The notes under the pieces were generated by a model, which did not search any database, was not told the DNA's origin, and saw nothing but the letters and a program-made list of their open reading frames with translations. This document shows positions 9,301-17,988 of a stretch of DNA of 64,000 nt, one piece after another; the stretch's first letter is position 1, and every line of letters starts with the position of its first letter. The stretch spans positions 22,910-86,909 of the forward strand of contig CAMBFI010000012.1 of the NCBI GenBank assembly GCA_945865935.1. Reading direction: 5' to 3'. Source of the DNA: Bordetella parapertussis. GTDB lineage: Bacteria; Pseudomonadota; Gammaproteobacteria; Burkholderiales; Burkholderiaceae_B. Made by a program: the position numbers and the translations under genes.

Positions 9301-10548
9301 TTAGTTACGTAAGGCCTTCAACAAACGCTGCCCAGCTCTTCCATCAGCCGGCATGCCGACTTTAGCCTGAAAATCACTAATCGCTTTGCGCGATAGCGCT
9401 CCAATCAACCCGTCGACCTCACCGATGTCATAGCCTCGTTTAATCAAAAGCTGCTGAATCTCGCGACGCTCGGCACGACTTGTCCCCGCATCGTCCGTTG
9501 GCCAAGGGGTCTTGAACACACCCCCGCCCGCAATACGGTCTGCCAAATGCGCGATTGACAAGCCATACGACTCAGCCGCGTTATAGCTGTAAATCGCATC
9601 GAAGTTACGGAAGACCAAAAACGCGGGGCCTTTCGGCCCAGAGGGCAACAGCAAGGCCGCTTGTGTTGTATCCGTCACCCCAGCAGACTTCGCGCGTGCA
9701 GGCTCAATCGGCTTGATGCCCGCAGCAGTCCATTGCGACAAAGGCTGCTTGGTGCGTCGACCAGAGGGGCCCGCGTAGTCCGCAGGCAGCTTGACCTCAT
9801 AGCCCCAGGCCTGTCCTTTGACCCAACCTGCCTTCTGCAGAAAATTCGCTGTGGAACCCAGCGCATCAGGCACAGAGTTCACGATGTCGCGCTTACCATC
9901 CCCATCAAAATCTACGGCTAAACGCTGATAGGTTGTCGGCATAAACTGGGTTTGACCAAACGCCCCCGCCCACGAACCCACTAGGGCCTCGGATGCAATA
10001 TCGCCACTCTGCAAGATACGCAGCGTGGCGAGGAGTTCGCCCTTAAAAAAGGCTTGCCGCTTGTTTGCACACACGAGCGTGACAAGCGAGCGGATAATCT
10101 CTCGCTTGCCTTGTATCCGACCGTAATTGGATTCAACCCCCCACACCGCAACAATCACGCGCGCATCCACGCCATACTGTTGCTCGGCCTGCTGCAACAC
10201 CTCAGACCATTTCTTCTGCATCGCGCGACCATCGTCGACCCGCTCTTGATCGACCAACCCCGCCACATAGTCCCAAATCGCAATCCGAAACTCCGGCTGA
10301 AAATCAAAGGCCTTCAACACATCCGGATCGGACTCGACACCTTTGGTGGCGGTATCGAAGGTTTTTGCGGTGATGCCTTGCGCGAGCACCTCCTTGCGTA
10401 AGCCTGCGACACAGGCGTCTACATTCTGCGCGTGGCTCAGGCCAGACCATAGACCCAACATACCCAACAGTCCTGCAGCGAAAGATTTAGAAAAAAAGAT
10501 TTGCATGGGTGCTAACGCGGTCTGCCTCATCAAATTTCGTCTCTTCAT
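9301..10548 (-). CDS. Lytic murein transglycosylase, MltB family, with peptidoglycan-binding domain
   Basis: 415 residues. After a basic N-terminus and hydrophobic signal (cleavage likely after LSHA) comes an MltB/SLT_2 domain with the catalytic Glu in VWGVESNYG, then AFGQTQFMP and YQRLAVDFDGDGKRDI. The C-terminus (about 350-412) is a PG_binding_1 repeat. It cleaves glycan strands in the periplasm to anhydro-muropeptides. Its ATG overlaps the stop of the MmgE/PrpD gene by one base. An internal Met at residue 8 or 15 is an alternative start. No lipobox was seen, so it is probably soluble rather than a lipoprotein. Confidence 0.88.
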   Translation of the reverse strand: MKRRNLMRQTALAPMQIFFSKSFAAGLLGMLGLWSGLSHAQNVDACVAGLRKEVLAQGITAKTFDTATKGVESDPDVLKAFDFQPEFRIAIWDYVAGLVDQERVDDGRAMQKKWSEVLQQAEQQYGVDARVIVAVWGVESNYGRIQGKREIIRSLVTLVCANKRQAFFKGELLATLRILQSGDIASEALVGSWAGAFGQTQFMPTTYQRLAVDFDGDGKRDIVNSVPDALGSTANFLQKAGWVKGQAWGYEVKLPADYAGPSGRRTKQPLSQWTAAGIKPIEPARAKSAGVTDTTQAALLLPSGPKGPAFLVFRNFDAIYSYNAAESYGLSIAHLADRIAGGGVFKTPWPTDDAGTSRAERREIQQLLIKRGYDIGEVDGLIGALSRKAISDFQAKVGMPADGRAGQRLLKALRN

Positions 10549-11927
10549 TATCCGAGACGCATGTTGGCCATCAACGCTGTGACGTCTGAGGCTGAATGCT
10601 TTTCAAGCGAGAGCAAAACTTGCAACAGCTGCTCCACAACAGCGGGATCCTGTCCCTCGGCGTTGTGACGATACTTCGCGATGATGTCCTCGTCCGACGC
10701 TGGATTCTCTGGCTCGCCTTTCGCAAGCGGCACATCCACGTTATAGGTGGCACCTTTTGTTGTCTTCAACACGATCGAGGCACCGCGGCTAGCCGGATAT
10801 GCCTTTGCCCATTTGTCGTCGAGCGTGGCATTGATACGGTTTGCTAAGCCTTGAATCTCTGTGTTGGCCACAACCGCTTGCACGTAGCGATCTTCACCCA
10901 CATCACCGTAATACGCAGCCATTGCCACCGAATAGGCCAAACTGAATTTTGCACCCTCGGCGGAATCGGGGATTTCTCTTGCACCACAAAAGCTAATCGC
11001 AACGGGGTAGGTTGCGATATCAACCGACTCAATATCTGCGAACTTAAGCTGATGCTTGCGCATGATTTCTTGCACGCCATCGACCGTAGGATGCACGTGA
11101 CGACAGGCGGCATGTAGCTTGATGTACTGATCATGCAAATAGAAATGAGACCCGAGCCCTTCAAACAAGGCATCAAGTTTGACCTCGTCGGCCATCGCCT
11201 TAAACAATCCCTTCTGCCCTTCGAGTGCCGTGACGGGTCCGTTCGCGCCGCGCTTGGCTAAGTCTACCGACAGCACGCCCGCCATCGCCGCTTTACCTGG
11301 ATGCAAGGGCTTGACCATCGCGCCTTCCGTCAAGATCTGCAACAAGCCTGCGCCTTGCAGGGCAGCGATCGACATCGCACTCGCCATCTGCTCTTTATTC
11401 AAGCCGCCGAGCACACCACAGGCGGCCGCAGCGCCCAACACACCCAAGGTACCCGTCGTATGAAAGCCGCGACTCAAGTGCGAAGGATTCATCGCCTTGG
11501 AAATACGGTTCACGATCTCATAACCCATAATGACCGATAACAAGAGTGACTGGCCACTCGCTTTGTTGGCTTCCGCATAGGCTAAAGCAGCCGGGATGAC
11601 AGCCACCCCCGCATGCACGCCGCCAAAACGATAACCATCATCCATGTCGAGCGCATGTCCACTCACGCCGTTGCCGAGTGCGGCATGTAAGGCGGGGACT
11701 TTAGCCGTCGAACCAAACAGAGTCGCCTCAGGCTTACCCTGCAGATCGGCTAGATAGTCGATCATCATTTTCGGAAAGTCCATTTTTAAACCGGCGATCG
11801 CGACACCGACTAAATCGATCATCAAGAGCTTGGACTTATGCACGACCTCAGGAGGAATCTGCTCAAATTTACCTGCGCAGAAATAGTCTGCGAATGTCTG
11901 CAAAATAGTTTGTTCTTTGGTCGTCAT
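10548..11927 (-). CDS. MmgE/PrpD family protein
   Basis: 459 residues, full length for the family, with the characteristic segments GHALDMDDGYRFGGVH near the N-terminus, GFHTTGTLGVLGAAAA, and KPLHPGKAA in the middle. PrpD is 2-methylcitrate dehydratase; most environmental paralogues have unknown hydratase or isomerase activity. Here it lies 57 bases after a Bug binding-protein gene, the usual pairing in Burkholderiales, so it probably acts on the carboxylic acid that the Bug protein binds. No prpB or prpC is near, so a methylcitrate role is unlikely. Confidence 0.85.
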   Translation of the reverse strand: MTTKEQTILQTFADYFCAGKFEQIPPEVVHKSKLLMIDLVGVAIAGLKMDFPKMMIDYLADLQGKPEATLFGSTAKVPALHAALGNGVSGHALDMDDGYRFGGVHAGVAVIPAALAYAEANKASGQSLLLSVIMGYEIVNRISKAMNPSHLSRGFHTTGTLGVLGAAAACGVLGGLNKEQMASAMSIAALQGAGLLQILTEGAMVKPLHPGKAAMAGVLSVDLAKRGANGPVTALEGQKGLFKAMADEVKLDALFEGLGSHFYLHDQYIKLHAACRHVHPTVDGVQEIMRKHQLKFADIESVDIATYPVAISFCGAREIPDSAEGAKFSLAYSVAMAAYYGDVGEDRYVQAVVANTEIQGLANRINATLDDKWAKAYPASRGASIVLKTTKGATYNVDVPLAKGEPENPASDEDIIAKYRHNAEGQDPAVVEQLLQVLLSLEKHSASDVTALMANMRLG

Positions 11928-11984
11928 GACAAGGCTTCCGAGAGTCAGTTAGGCAAGAGAGTAAAGAGAATTAACGATACAAAA

Positions 11985-12974
11985 TTAGTTATTTGCTTGA
12001 ATATTGGCGTCACGCGCCACTTTGCGCCATTTTTCAACTTCGGCTTTGACATACGCCGCTGTTTGCGCAGGGCTGTAGGGCATGGGTTCAGCGCCCTCCT
12101 TGGCAAACAATTCCTGCATATCTGCGTCTTGGCTGACGTCACGAATGGCTTGATTCAAACGATTGACGATCGCGTCAGATGTTTTGGCGGGCGCAAACAC
12201 CACCCACCACACATCCACTTCATACCCTGGCATTAACTGCGCTGCAGGAGGAACATCCGGCAAGAATTTTGACTTCTCTAAGGACGTAACAGCAATGGGC
12301 CTGACCTGTCCGGATTTGATCTGACCCCCGACAGACGCCAGGGTGGTAATCATGTAGTCAATATTCCCACCAATCATATTGATGAGTGATGCAGCAATCC
12401 CTTGATAAGGAACATGCAACGCTTGCGTGCCCGAGATCGCCTTGAGGTATTCAACACTAAGCTGACCTATCGAGCCAATCCCAGCAGAGCTGTAATTCAC
12501 TTTATTATTTTTATCTTTGGTTGCGTCGAGCAATTGCTGCAAATTCATGTACGGTGTTTTGCTTCCGACAATCAACACCATCGCACCCTTTGCAACCAAG
12601 GCAACCGGCTTGAAGGACGTCACCGGATCAAAAGGCAAGTTAGGGCGAACTGCAGCATTGGTCGCGATTGAGGTCGAGATCAACAAAAGGGTCGAGCCAT
12701 CGGGCTCCGACTTTGAGACCATATCCGAGCCAATGCTTCCTCCGGCCCCTGCCTTGTTTTCAACGACCATCGTCACACCAAGTTTGGTGGACAGCTTTAG
12801 CGCTAAGGCACGCGCGTAGACATCGTTACTGCCGCCCGGCGCAAAGGGGACGATCAGCTTAATCACTTTGGGCAGCGGCGGCTCTTGGGCGAGCGCTGGC
12901 AGCGAAATCATCGAGGCCCCAACGATCAGGCCTTGGATCAGCCGAGCGTAAATCGGTTGCATCAATCGTCTCAT
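11985..12974 (-). CDS. Bug/TctC-family periplasmic binding protein (copy 1)
   Basis: 329 residues with signal peptide ending PALAQ. Family hallmarks are VPFAPGGSNDVYAR, VVENKAGAGGSIG and HVPYQG. These proteins bind small carboxylates or amides for tripartite tricarboxylate transporters or act as sensors. A GGAGA ribosome site lies seven bases before the ATG. The MmgE/PrpD gene follows on the same strand. No TctA/TctB gene is nearby, so it must share a membrane partner encoded elsewhere. Confidence 0.9.
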   Translation of the reverse strand: MRRLMQPIYARLIQGLIVGASMISLPALAQEPPLPKVIKLIVPFAPGGSNDVYARALALKLSTKLGVTMVVENKAGAGGSIGSDMVSKSEPDGSTLLLISTSIATNAAVRPNLPFDPVTSFKPVALVAKGAMVLIVGSKTPYMNLQQLLDATKDKNNKVNYSSAGIGSIGQLSVEYLKAISGTQALHVPYQGIAASLINMIGGNIDYMITTLASVGGQIKSGQVRPIAVTSLEKSKFLPDVPPAAQLMPGYEVDVWWVVFAPAKTSDAIVNRLNQAIRDVSQDADMQELFAKEGAEPMPYSPAQTAAYVKAEVEKWRKVARDANIQANN

Positions 12975-13160
12975 TATTGTCTCCGCATTCTGTTTGGCAG
13001 CCAGACTGGCCGCAACAACATGTTGACTTGAGTTTATTCCTTTTCCGCACCTACTATAAAGAGATATGCTTGGGGATATCGCAACGCCCTACCTGAAAGC
13101 ACTAGCCGACAAGATCTCTGCCACTTGTAAAGTTGAGCTTAGAGATACGCCCCAAACTCT

Positions 13161-13298
13161 ATGTATTCCTCCGGCCTTACACAACAAGTCGTAAAATTGC
13201 CTACAAACAAGTATGTCGTGGTCAACGCCACCCACGCCACCGCCCCCGAGGTCGCTTCGGCTCAGGTGGTGGAGTGGATTAAAGAAGTGCTTCGCTAA
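13161..13298 (+). pseudogene. Possible C-terminal remnant of a LysR-type regulator
   Basis: A 45-codon frame, beginning MYSSGL and ending QVVEWIKEVLR, resembles the last residues of LysR regulators: a strand with hydrophobic VVVN, then an acidic/aromatic helix at the C-terminus. It points away from the Bug gene at 12974, the usual place for a LysR regulator of such a gene. The rest of the 12975-13332 gap holds no complete gene. The identification rests on a short stretch and is tentative. Confidence 0.35.
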
Positions 13299-13325
13299 AT
13301 TCGCTAAGCGATACGAATTTTTTTT
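13297..13325 (+). terminator. Candidate intrinsic terminator after the LysR-like remnant
   Basis: AAATTCG and CGAATTT form a 7-bp stem with a 10-base loop, followed directly by at least five T. The first arm overlaps the stop codon of the LysR-like frame. It suggests that a longer plus-strand gene once ended here. The stem is AT-rich and hence weak. Confidence 0.45.
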
Positions 13326-13332
13326 AGAGAAT

Positions 13333-13779
13333 TTACTTTAACGTATGTAAAAAAATCGGGATGCAAAGCGCAATCACGCTCAGGCACATGGTCGCCACGC
13401 CGCTGCTAATCCAAACAATGTATTTATGCGATGTACGTAAGTCCAACACATCACCTCGAAATCTCAAGAACTCGTCTTTGCAATCGTTAACCGTTTTGGT
13501 TAAACCGGCGATTTCAGCAGACAACTTAACCTCTACCTCAGTGATCTTAGCTTCGATACGGTCGGTCTTGATTTCTAATTGATCGGTCTTTGTTTCAAGA
13601 TGCAGAAGTTGCTGCTTAACATCTTGACGAAATTCTAAAAAGTCTGCCTTAGTCGCGTACTGATTATGTTCTTCATCGTATACGCTTTGCAAGACAAGCG
13701 CGTGCACTTCTGCCTGATCACGCGGCACTCCTGCGTTGACCAGTCTAGTCGCATAGGAAAGAGAATTAAATGTGCTCAC
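13333..13779 (-). CDS. DUF1640-like membrane-anchored coiled-coil protein (copy 1)
   Basis: 148 residues. The N-terminal part (FNSLSYATRLVNAGVPRDQAEVHA) is the segment typical of DUF1640/CCDC90-like proteins. It is followed by about four heptads of the type xxIKTDRIEAK that form a coiled coil (about 45-100), then one C-terminal membrane helix (about 125-145). Bacterial members have no established function. The gene is paralogous to the one at 14807-15379; both the protein and the upstream DNA are duplicated. This copy has the shorter coil. Confidence 0.75.
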   Translation of the reverse strand: MSTFNSLSYATRLVNAGVPRDQAEVHALVLQSVYDEEHNQYATKADFLEFRQDVKQQLLHLETKTDQLEIKTDRIEAKITEVEVKLSAEIAGLTKTVNDCKDEFLRFRGDVLDLRTSHKYIVWISSGVATMCLSVIALCIPIFLHTLK

Positions 13780-13890
13780 TAACTACTCCAAAAAACCGCA
13801 GGCAACATCACCTACAGCGAGCAGTCTGAAGCATTTCAATAAAGAAATAAATAGCTTCCGAGTAACTGTTGCACTCTTTTACAATATAGT
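13333..13890. repeat. Left copy of a direct duplication (coiled-coil gene plus upstream DNA)
   Basis: The coding sequence at 13333-13779 and about 110 bases upstream of its start (to about 13890) reappear at 14807-15490 in the same orientation. Shared non-coding landmarks are AACATCACCTACAGCGAGC and TGTTGCACTCTTTTACAAT. The similarity starts just downstream of the stop (CTTTAA-G/C-GTATGTA) and stops where the amidohydrolase promoter region begins. Conserved upstream DNA implies that the promoter was duplicated too. Confidence 0.8.
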
Positions 13891-13930
13891 CACACATACA
13901 CAATATCCTTCAATAAGCGATACCTATTTC

Positions 13931-14815
13931 ATGCAAACACACGGCATTGTTGAATCCGAGGCGCCCGGGCCAATCTCCAGGCCGGCTAATCTCGCTCCCG
14001 CTGGGACTACCGATACGCACTTTCATATCTTTGGACCCACCGACCGTTACCCTCTGAGTCCCAAGCGACTCTACAACCCATGCTTATCTGATGTGCCAGC
14101 CTATCTAGAAATGGCTAGTACAGTCGGCATTGAACGCATGGTGATAGTGCAGGCTAGCATTTACGGAACGGATAATAGCTGCTTGCTTGATTCCATCGCA
14201 GCGTTTGGACAACACCGCGCCCGAGGCATCGCTGTTGTGGATGCGAGCATCACGCCTGAGCAATTAGCTGACATGCATACGCGTGGTGTGCGAGGCATTC
14301 GCTTCAACGCAATCACAGGCGTGACGCCCCTTGAATGGTTACCTAAGATTGCAGAGATGATCGCCCCCTTGGGCTGGCACATTCAGTTATGGATCAAAGC
14401 GGATCGGTTGCTTCAAATTGCAGACATGGTTCGCGCACTTCCCGTTGATGTCGTGCTGGATCACATGGCGCAGGTACCGATTGAGCGAGGACTCAACGAT
14501 CCACAAGTCGCTTGCGCACTCAAACTGATGGAAAGTGAGCAATGCTGGATGAAGCTAGTGGGCTATCGCATATCTAAAATGCCCTATCCTCACCAAGACG
14601 TCGATACCTTTGCGCAACGGGTCATCAACATCGCGCCAGATCGTTGCCTCTGGGGAACCGACTGGCCACACATTTATCTTGAAGGCAAACCCATGCCTGA
14701 TGCCGGACAACTGCTGGATAGTCTTTATCGCTGGTGTCCACCAGACACTGCGAAGCGAATTCTGGTGGACAACGCGACCAAGCGTTACGGGTTTTCCGGC
14801 GCAAGTTTACTTTAA
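13931..14815 (+). CDS. Amidohydrolase family (2-pyrone-4,6-dicarboxylate lactonase-like)
   Basis: 294 residues from the ATG at 13931. A longer open frame begins at 13772, but that part overlaps the divergent coiled-coil gene and its duplicated upstream region. TIM-barrel metal-hydrolase motifs: TDTHFHIFGP (HxH) near residue 30, DHMAQVP, and WGTDWPH near the C-terminus. LigI-like enzymes open pyrone-dicarboxylate lactones in lignin-aromatic degradation; related ones hydrolyse other lactones. It sits alone between two copies of the duplicated coiled-coil gene, and its last nine bases overlap the end of the second copy. Confidence 0.8.
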   Translation: MQTHGIVESEAPGPISRPANLAPAGTTDTHFHIFGPTDRYPLSPKRLYNPCLSDVPAYLEMASTVGIERMVIVQASIYGTDNSCLLDSIAAFGQHRARGIAVVDASITPEQLADMHTRGVRGIRFNAITGVTPLEWLPKIAEMIAPLGWHIQLWIKADRLLQIADMVRALPVDVVLDHMAQVPIERGLNDPQVACALKLMESEQCWMKLVGYRISKMPYPHQDVDTFAQRVINIAPDRCLWGTDWPHIYLEGKPMPDAGQLLDSLYRWCPPDTAKRILVDNATKRYGFSGASLL

Positions 14816-15379
14816 GGTATGTAGAAAAATCGGGATGCACAGCGCAATCACGCTCAAGCACATAGTTGCTACGCCGCCGCTGATCCAAACAATATACTTG
14901 TGCGAGGTACGTAAGACTGACACATCAGATCGAAATCTTAAGAACTCCTCTTTACACTCGTTTACTGTTTTAGTTAAACCAGAGATTTCGGCAGAGAGCT
15001 TAGCCTCGACCTCAGTAAGCTTGACTTCAATTTGATTGGTCTTGGCTTCGATTTGATTGGTCTTGACCTCGATTTGATTCATTTTTGCTTCGATTCGATC
15101 CGTTTTAAGTTCTAACTGATCGGTCTTAGCCTCAATACGATCTGTTTTGATTTCTAATTGATCGGTCTTGGCCTCGATGCGGTCGGTCTTCATTTCGAGA
15201 TGAAGAATCTGCTGTTTGACCTCTTGACGCAGCTCTAAAAAGTCTGCCTTGGTCGCGTACTGCTTGTGTTCTTCATCATAGACACTCTGCAAAACAAGCG
15301 CGTGTACTTCCGCTTGATCACGCGGCACCCCCGCGTCGACCAGTCTTGTGGCATATGAAAGAGAATTGAATGTGCTCAC
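14807..15379 (-). CDS. DUF1640-like membrane-anchored coiled-coil protein (copy 2, expanded coil)
   Basis: 190 residues, nearly identical to the 13333-13779 protein at both ends. The coiled coil is lengthened by about six heptads alternating IEAKTDQ and LEIKTDR (about residues 60-125). A C-terminal membrane helix (IVWISGGVATMCLSVIALC) anchors it. The difference from copy 1 is mainly 21-base repeat number, so length may vary between strains. Function unknown; the coil suggests oligomers at the membrane. Confidence 0.75.
   Translation of the reverse strand: MSTFNSLSYATRLVDAGVPRDQAEVHALVLQSVYDEEHKQYATKADFLELRQEVKQQILHLEMKTDRIEAKTDQLEIKTDRIEAKTDQLELKTDRIEAKMNQIEVKTNQIEAKTNQIEVKLTEVEAKLSAEISGLTKTVNECKEEFLRFRSDVSVLRTSHKYIVWISGGVATMCLSVIALCIPIFLHTLK
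15020..15190 (-). repeat. Tandem 21-base heptad-coding repeats
   Basis: About eight degenerate 21-base units encode IEAKTDQ/LEIKTDR-type heptads inside coiled-coil copy 2. On the plus strand they read as repeats of CTTGATT/CGATT-type words around 'TTGGTCTTGGCTTCGATTT'. Only about three are present in copy 1, so this part is likely to expand and contract. Confidence 0.8.
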
Positions 15380-15503
15380 TGACTACCCCTAAACACTGTA
15401 GGCAACATCACCTACAGCGAGCAGTCTGAAGCATTTCGAGAAAAAAATAAATAAGTTCGGGTCAACTGTTGCACTCTTTTACAATTGAGCGCAGGTTGCA
15501 TTT

Positions 15504-16310
15504 CTATTTCTGTAGTGGATTTCCCATTGCTGCATTGGCCTCAGACGCCTTTGCTGGACCGCGCAAAACACGGGCAACCGCCACAGCCACCAACACACCA
15601 ATCAACGAACCGCAGGGATATACCCAATAGGTTGAGAGATCACCACGTGCAAAATCTGGACCAAACGCGCGGGCGGGGTTAAATGCCGCACCATCAAAAG
15701 GTCCTCCCATCGTGCCCATCGCCATCACATAGGCGCCGACCGCCAATGGCACTGCGCTGCTGTCTAGCTTCGGACCATTTGTCATCCCTAAAACCAGCAA
15801 CACCATACCAAAGGTCAGAATCGCTTCAAAAATAACCGCTTGGTACAACATCCCCGGTTGCGGTGTCGTGGCAGCCAAATTTCCACCCGTGCCGAGCAGG
15901 TACGCAGCAACGCACGATCCCGTGGCAGCCGCAATCATCTGTACAACTATGTAACACACAGCCATGGGCACTCCAATATCCCCACGCAGACAAAAGCCCA
16001 GCGTCATCGCCGGATTAAAGTGCGACGAAATATCGCCAAGGAAATACACGGCAGCGACCAGCCACAGCGCCGCCACCGTCGACAAAATGAATGCAAATTG
16101 GTACGGGGCTAGTGTGGCGCCACCGTACCCAGCCAGAATCGCTGCACCACCAGACAAAACAAACGTCAAACCTGAGGTGCCGATGAACTCAGATAAGAGG
16201 CGTCTAGCCCTGTGATCGTTACTCTTCCAATCGGCATAAAAACGGTCACCCACTTGCTGACGCAAGGCTTGTTGACCCGTAAGATTGGCTGGCTGATTTG
16301 CACTCATCAT
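15504..16310 (-). CDS. Aquaporin / MIP-family channel
   Basis: 268 residues with six membrane segments and both pore signatures: HFNPAMTLGF (first NPA) and AFNPARAFGPD (second NPA). An N-terminal cytoplasmic stretch of about 35 residues precedes the first helix. Arg after the second NPA agrees with a water-selective or small-solute filter; glycerol versus water cannot be decided here. It lies ten bases after fumC on the same strand and is probably cotranscribed. GGAGTGAC before the ATG is a good ribosome site. Confidence 0.9.
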   Translation of the reverse strand: MMSANQPANLTGQQALRQQVGDRFYADWKSNDHRARRLLSEFIGTSGLTFVLSGGAAILAGYGGATLAPYQFAFILSTVAALWLVAAVYFLGDISSHFNPAMTLGFCLRGDIGVPMAVCYIVVQMIAAATGSCVAAYLLGTGGNLAATTPQPGMLYQAVIFEAILTFGMVLLVLGMTNGPKLDSSAVPLAVGAYVMAMGTMGGPFDGAAFNPARAFGPDFARGDLSTYWVYPCGSLIGVLVAVAVARVLRGPAKASEANAAMGNPLQK

Positions 16311-16320
16311 GTCACTCCAA

Positions 16321-17784
16321 TTAAGACTTAGCAGGAATATCTGCCGAGCCTGGCTTGGTCATGTTGATTGGCACGACCACGCGGTCATACAACGCCTCAT
16401 CAACGCCATTCGCAAGTGCAGCTTCTTTTAACGTCAAGTTGTGGTCAATCGCGTAATGTGAAATGACCGACGCCTTGTCGTAACCAATCACGGGCGACAG
16501 CGCCGTCACCATCATGACCGAGCGGTCAATATTTGATTTGAGCTGCGCTTCATTCACAACCGCACCTTCGACCATGAACTCGCGGAAGTGATCACACATA
16601 TCGGCCATGATCAACGCAGAGTGCAGGTAGTTGTTGATGATGATCGGACGGAAAGCATTCAACTCAAAGTTTCCTTCTGAGCCACCCATTTGTACGGCAA
16701 CATCCGAGCCCATGATTTCAATACAGACCATCAACATCGCTTCAGCCTGCGTGGGATTGACCTTACCTGGCATGATGGACGAACCGGGCTCATTCGATGG
16801 GAATGTCATTTCCATCAAGCCAGTACGTGGACCTGAACCGAGCCAACGCATGTCGTTCGCGATTTTATAGAGCGATACGGCCGCGCCTTTCAGCCCAGCA
16901 TGTGCGCGCACCATACGATCAAGCGTGCCTTGCGCAGTGAATTTGTTCGTGGCGGTCTTAATCGCAAAACCTGTCAGCAGAGACAGCTCCGCAGCGACTG
17001 CGTCACCGAAACCAACGGGGGAGTTCAAGCCTGTACCCACCGCAGTACCGCCCATTGCAACCTGCAACAGGCCCTCAGTGACATACTCAACGTTCGCAAT
17101 TGAGTCATCCAGCGCACCCACATAACCGGACCATTCCTGACCGACTGTTAACGGCGTCGCATCTTCCAAATGCGTACGACCGATCTTGACGATGTTCGCC
17201 CACAGCTTTGACTTTGCATCCAACGCATCACGCAGACGCTTGAGCGCAGGAATGGTTTTCTCTGTTGCCATTTTGTAGGCAGCAATGTGCATGGCGGTCG
17301 GGAAGGTATCGTTGCTCGACTGGCCCATATTGACGTGATCATTGGGATGGATGGGCTCTTGCGCACCCAACGTCCCGCCGACCAATTGAATGCAGCGATT
17401 CGAGATCACCTCATTGATGTTCATGTTTGACTGCGTACCCGAACCCGTCTGCCAGACATAAAGCGGAAATTCACTATCTAATTTGCCGCTAATCGCTTCG
17501 TCGGCCACTTGCTGTATTAACTGTCCTTTCCATGCCGGCAAGCGCCCTGCTTTGGTGTTGACCATCGCCGCGGCTTTTTTGACGTAGCCGTAGGCGTGAT
17601 AGACCTCTTTAGGCATCTTGTCATGGCCGATATTGAAGTGAATCAGACTACGTTGCGTCTGCGCGCCCCAATAGTGATTAGCAGGCACATCAACTTTACC
17701 GATACTGTCGAATTCTTGACGCATGCCGGTCGCGGACAGACCGATCGGTAAATTAAGGATTTTGGGCGCAATTTCGTTGGCCAT
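16321..17784 (-). CDS. fumC: Fumarate hydratase class II
   Basis: 487 residues. The fumarase/aspartase signature GSSIMPGKVNPTQ and the TGSGTQSNMN, HPNDHVNMGQSSND segments are intact, including the catalytic Ser loop. The enzyme is the oxygen-stable, iron-free TCA-cycle fumarase. It has about 20 extra N-terminal residues; the Met at 17724 (MRQEFDSIG) is an alternative start giving the usual length. Aquaporin follows. A TAXI-type receptor gene is transcribed divergently. Confidence 0.95.
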   Translation of the reverse strand: MANEIAPKILNLPIGLSATGMRQEFDSIGKVDVPANHYWGAQTQRSLIHFNIGHDKMPKEVYHAYGYVKKAAAMVNTKAGRLPAWKGQLIQQVADEAISGKLDSEFPLYVWQTGSGTQSNMNINEVISNRCIQLVGGTLGAQEPIHPNDHVNMGQSSNDTFPTAMHIAAYKMATEKTIPALKRLRDALDAKSKLWANIVKIGRTHLEDATPLTVGQEWSGYVGALDDSIANVEYVTEGLLQVAMGGTAVGTGLNSPVGFGDAVAAELSLLTGFAIKTATNKFTAQGTLDRMVRAHAGLKGAAVSLYKIANDMRWLGSGPRTGLMEMTFPSNEPGSSIMPGKVNPTQAEAMLMVCIEIMGSDVAVQMGGSEGNFELNAFRPIIINNYLHSALIMADMCDHFREFMVEGAVVNEAQLKSNIDRSVMMVTALSPVIGYDKASVISHYAIDHNLTLKEAALANGVDEALYDRVVVPINMTKPGSADIPAKS

Positions 17785-17932
17785 AAGGGGGTGCTCAATG
17801 AAGGGATAAAAAAAGGAGGGGGAGGGCGAGGGAAGGACAACGCTTGCATACTTGCGCCTTTTTGAATTTTACAGGGAACGCACTAAAAAAAACAGCCAAT
17901 CCTATTGTGCTGGCCTATCCGCTAGCCTCGGT

Positions 17933-17957
17933 CAATCATTTGTCAGTAGAATGATTG
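17933..17957. promoter_or_regulatory. Inverted repeat between fumC and the TAXI gene
   Basis: CAATCATT and AATGATTG form perfect 8-bp arms 9 bases apart in the divergent promoter region, 32 bases before the TAXI start. It could be an operator or a leader hairpin. No T tract follows, so a terminator is unlikely. Confidence 0.35.
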
Positions 17958-17988
17958 GACTACATCGTCTGATACAACCACCTTACGC

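Larger units (their letters stand above)
14807..15490. repeat. Right copy of the direct duplication
   Basis: Matches the left copy at 13333-13890 through the gene and about 110 bases of upstream DNA, ending near CTTTTACAATTGAG. The extra length against the left copy is the heptad expansion inside the gene. The aquaporin gene ends just beyond it. Confidence 0.8.

Noticed and set aside
13772..13930. Longer N-terminus for the amidohydrolase
   Set aside because: This part overlaps the divergent coiled-coil gene and the duplicated upstream DNA and shows no amidohydrolase similarity. The ATG at 13931 gives a normal family length.
15020..15190. CRISPR array
   Set aside because: The regular repeats are 21-base heptad codons inside an open frame with no spacers.
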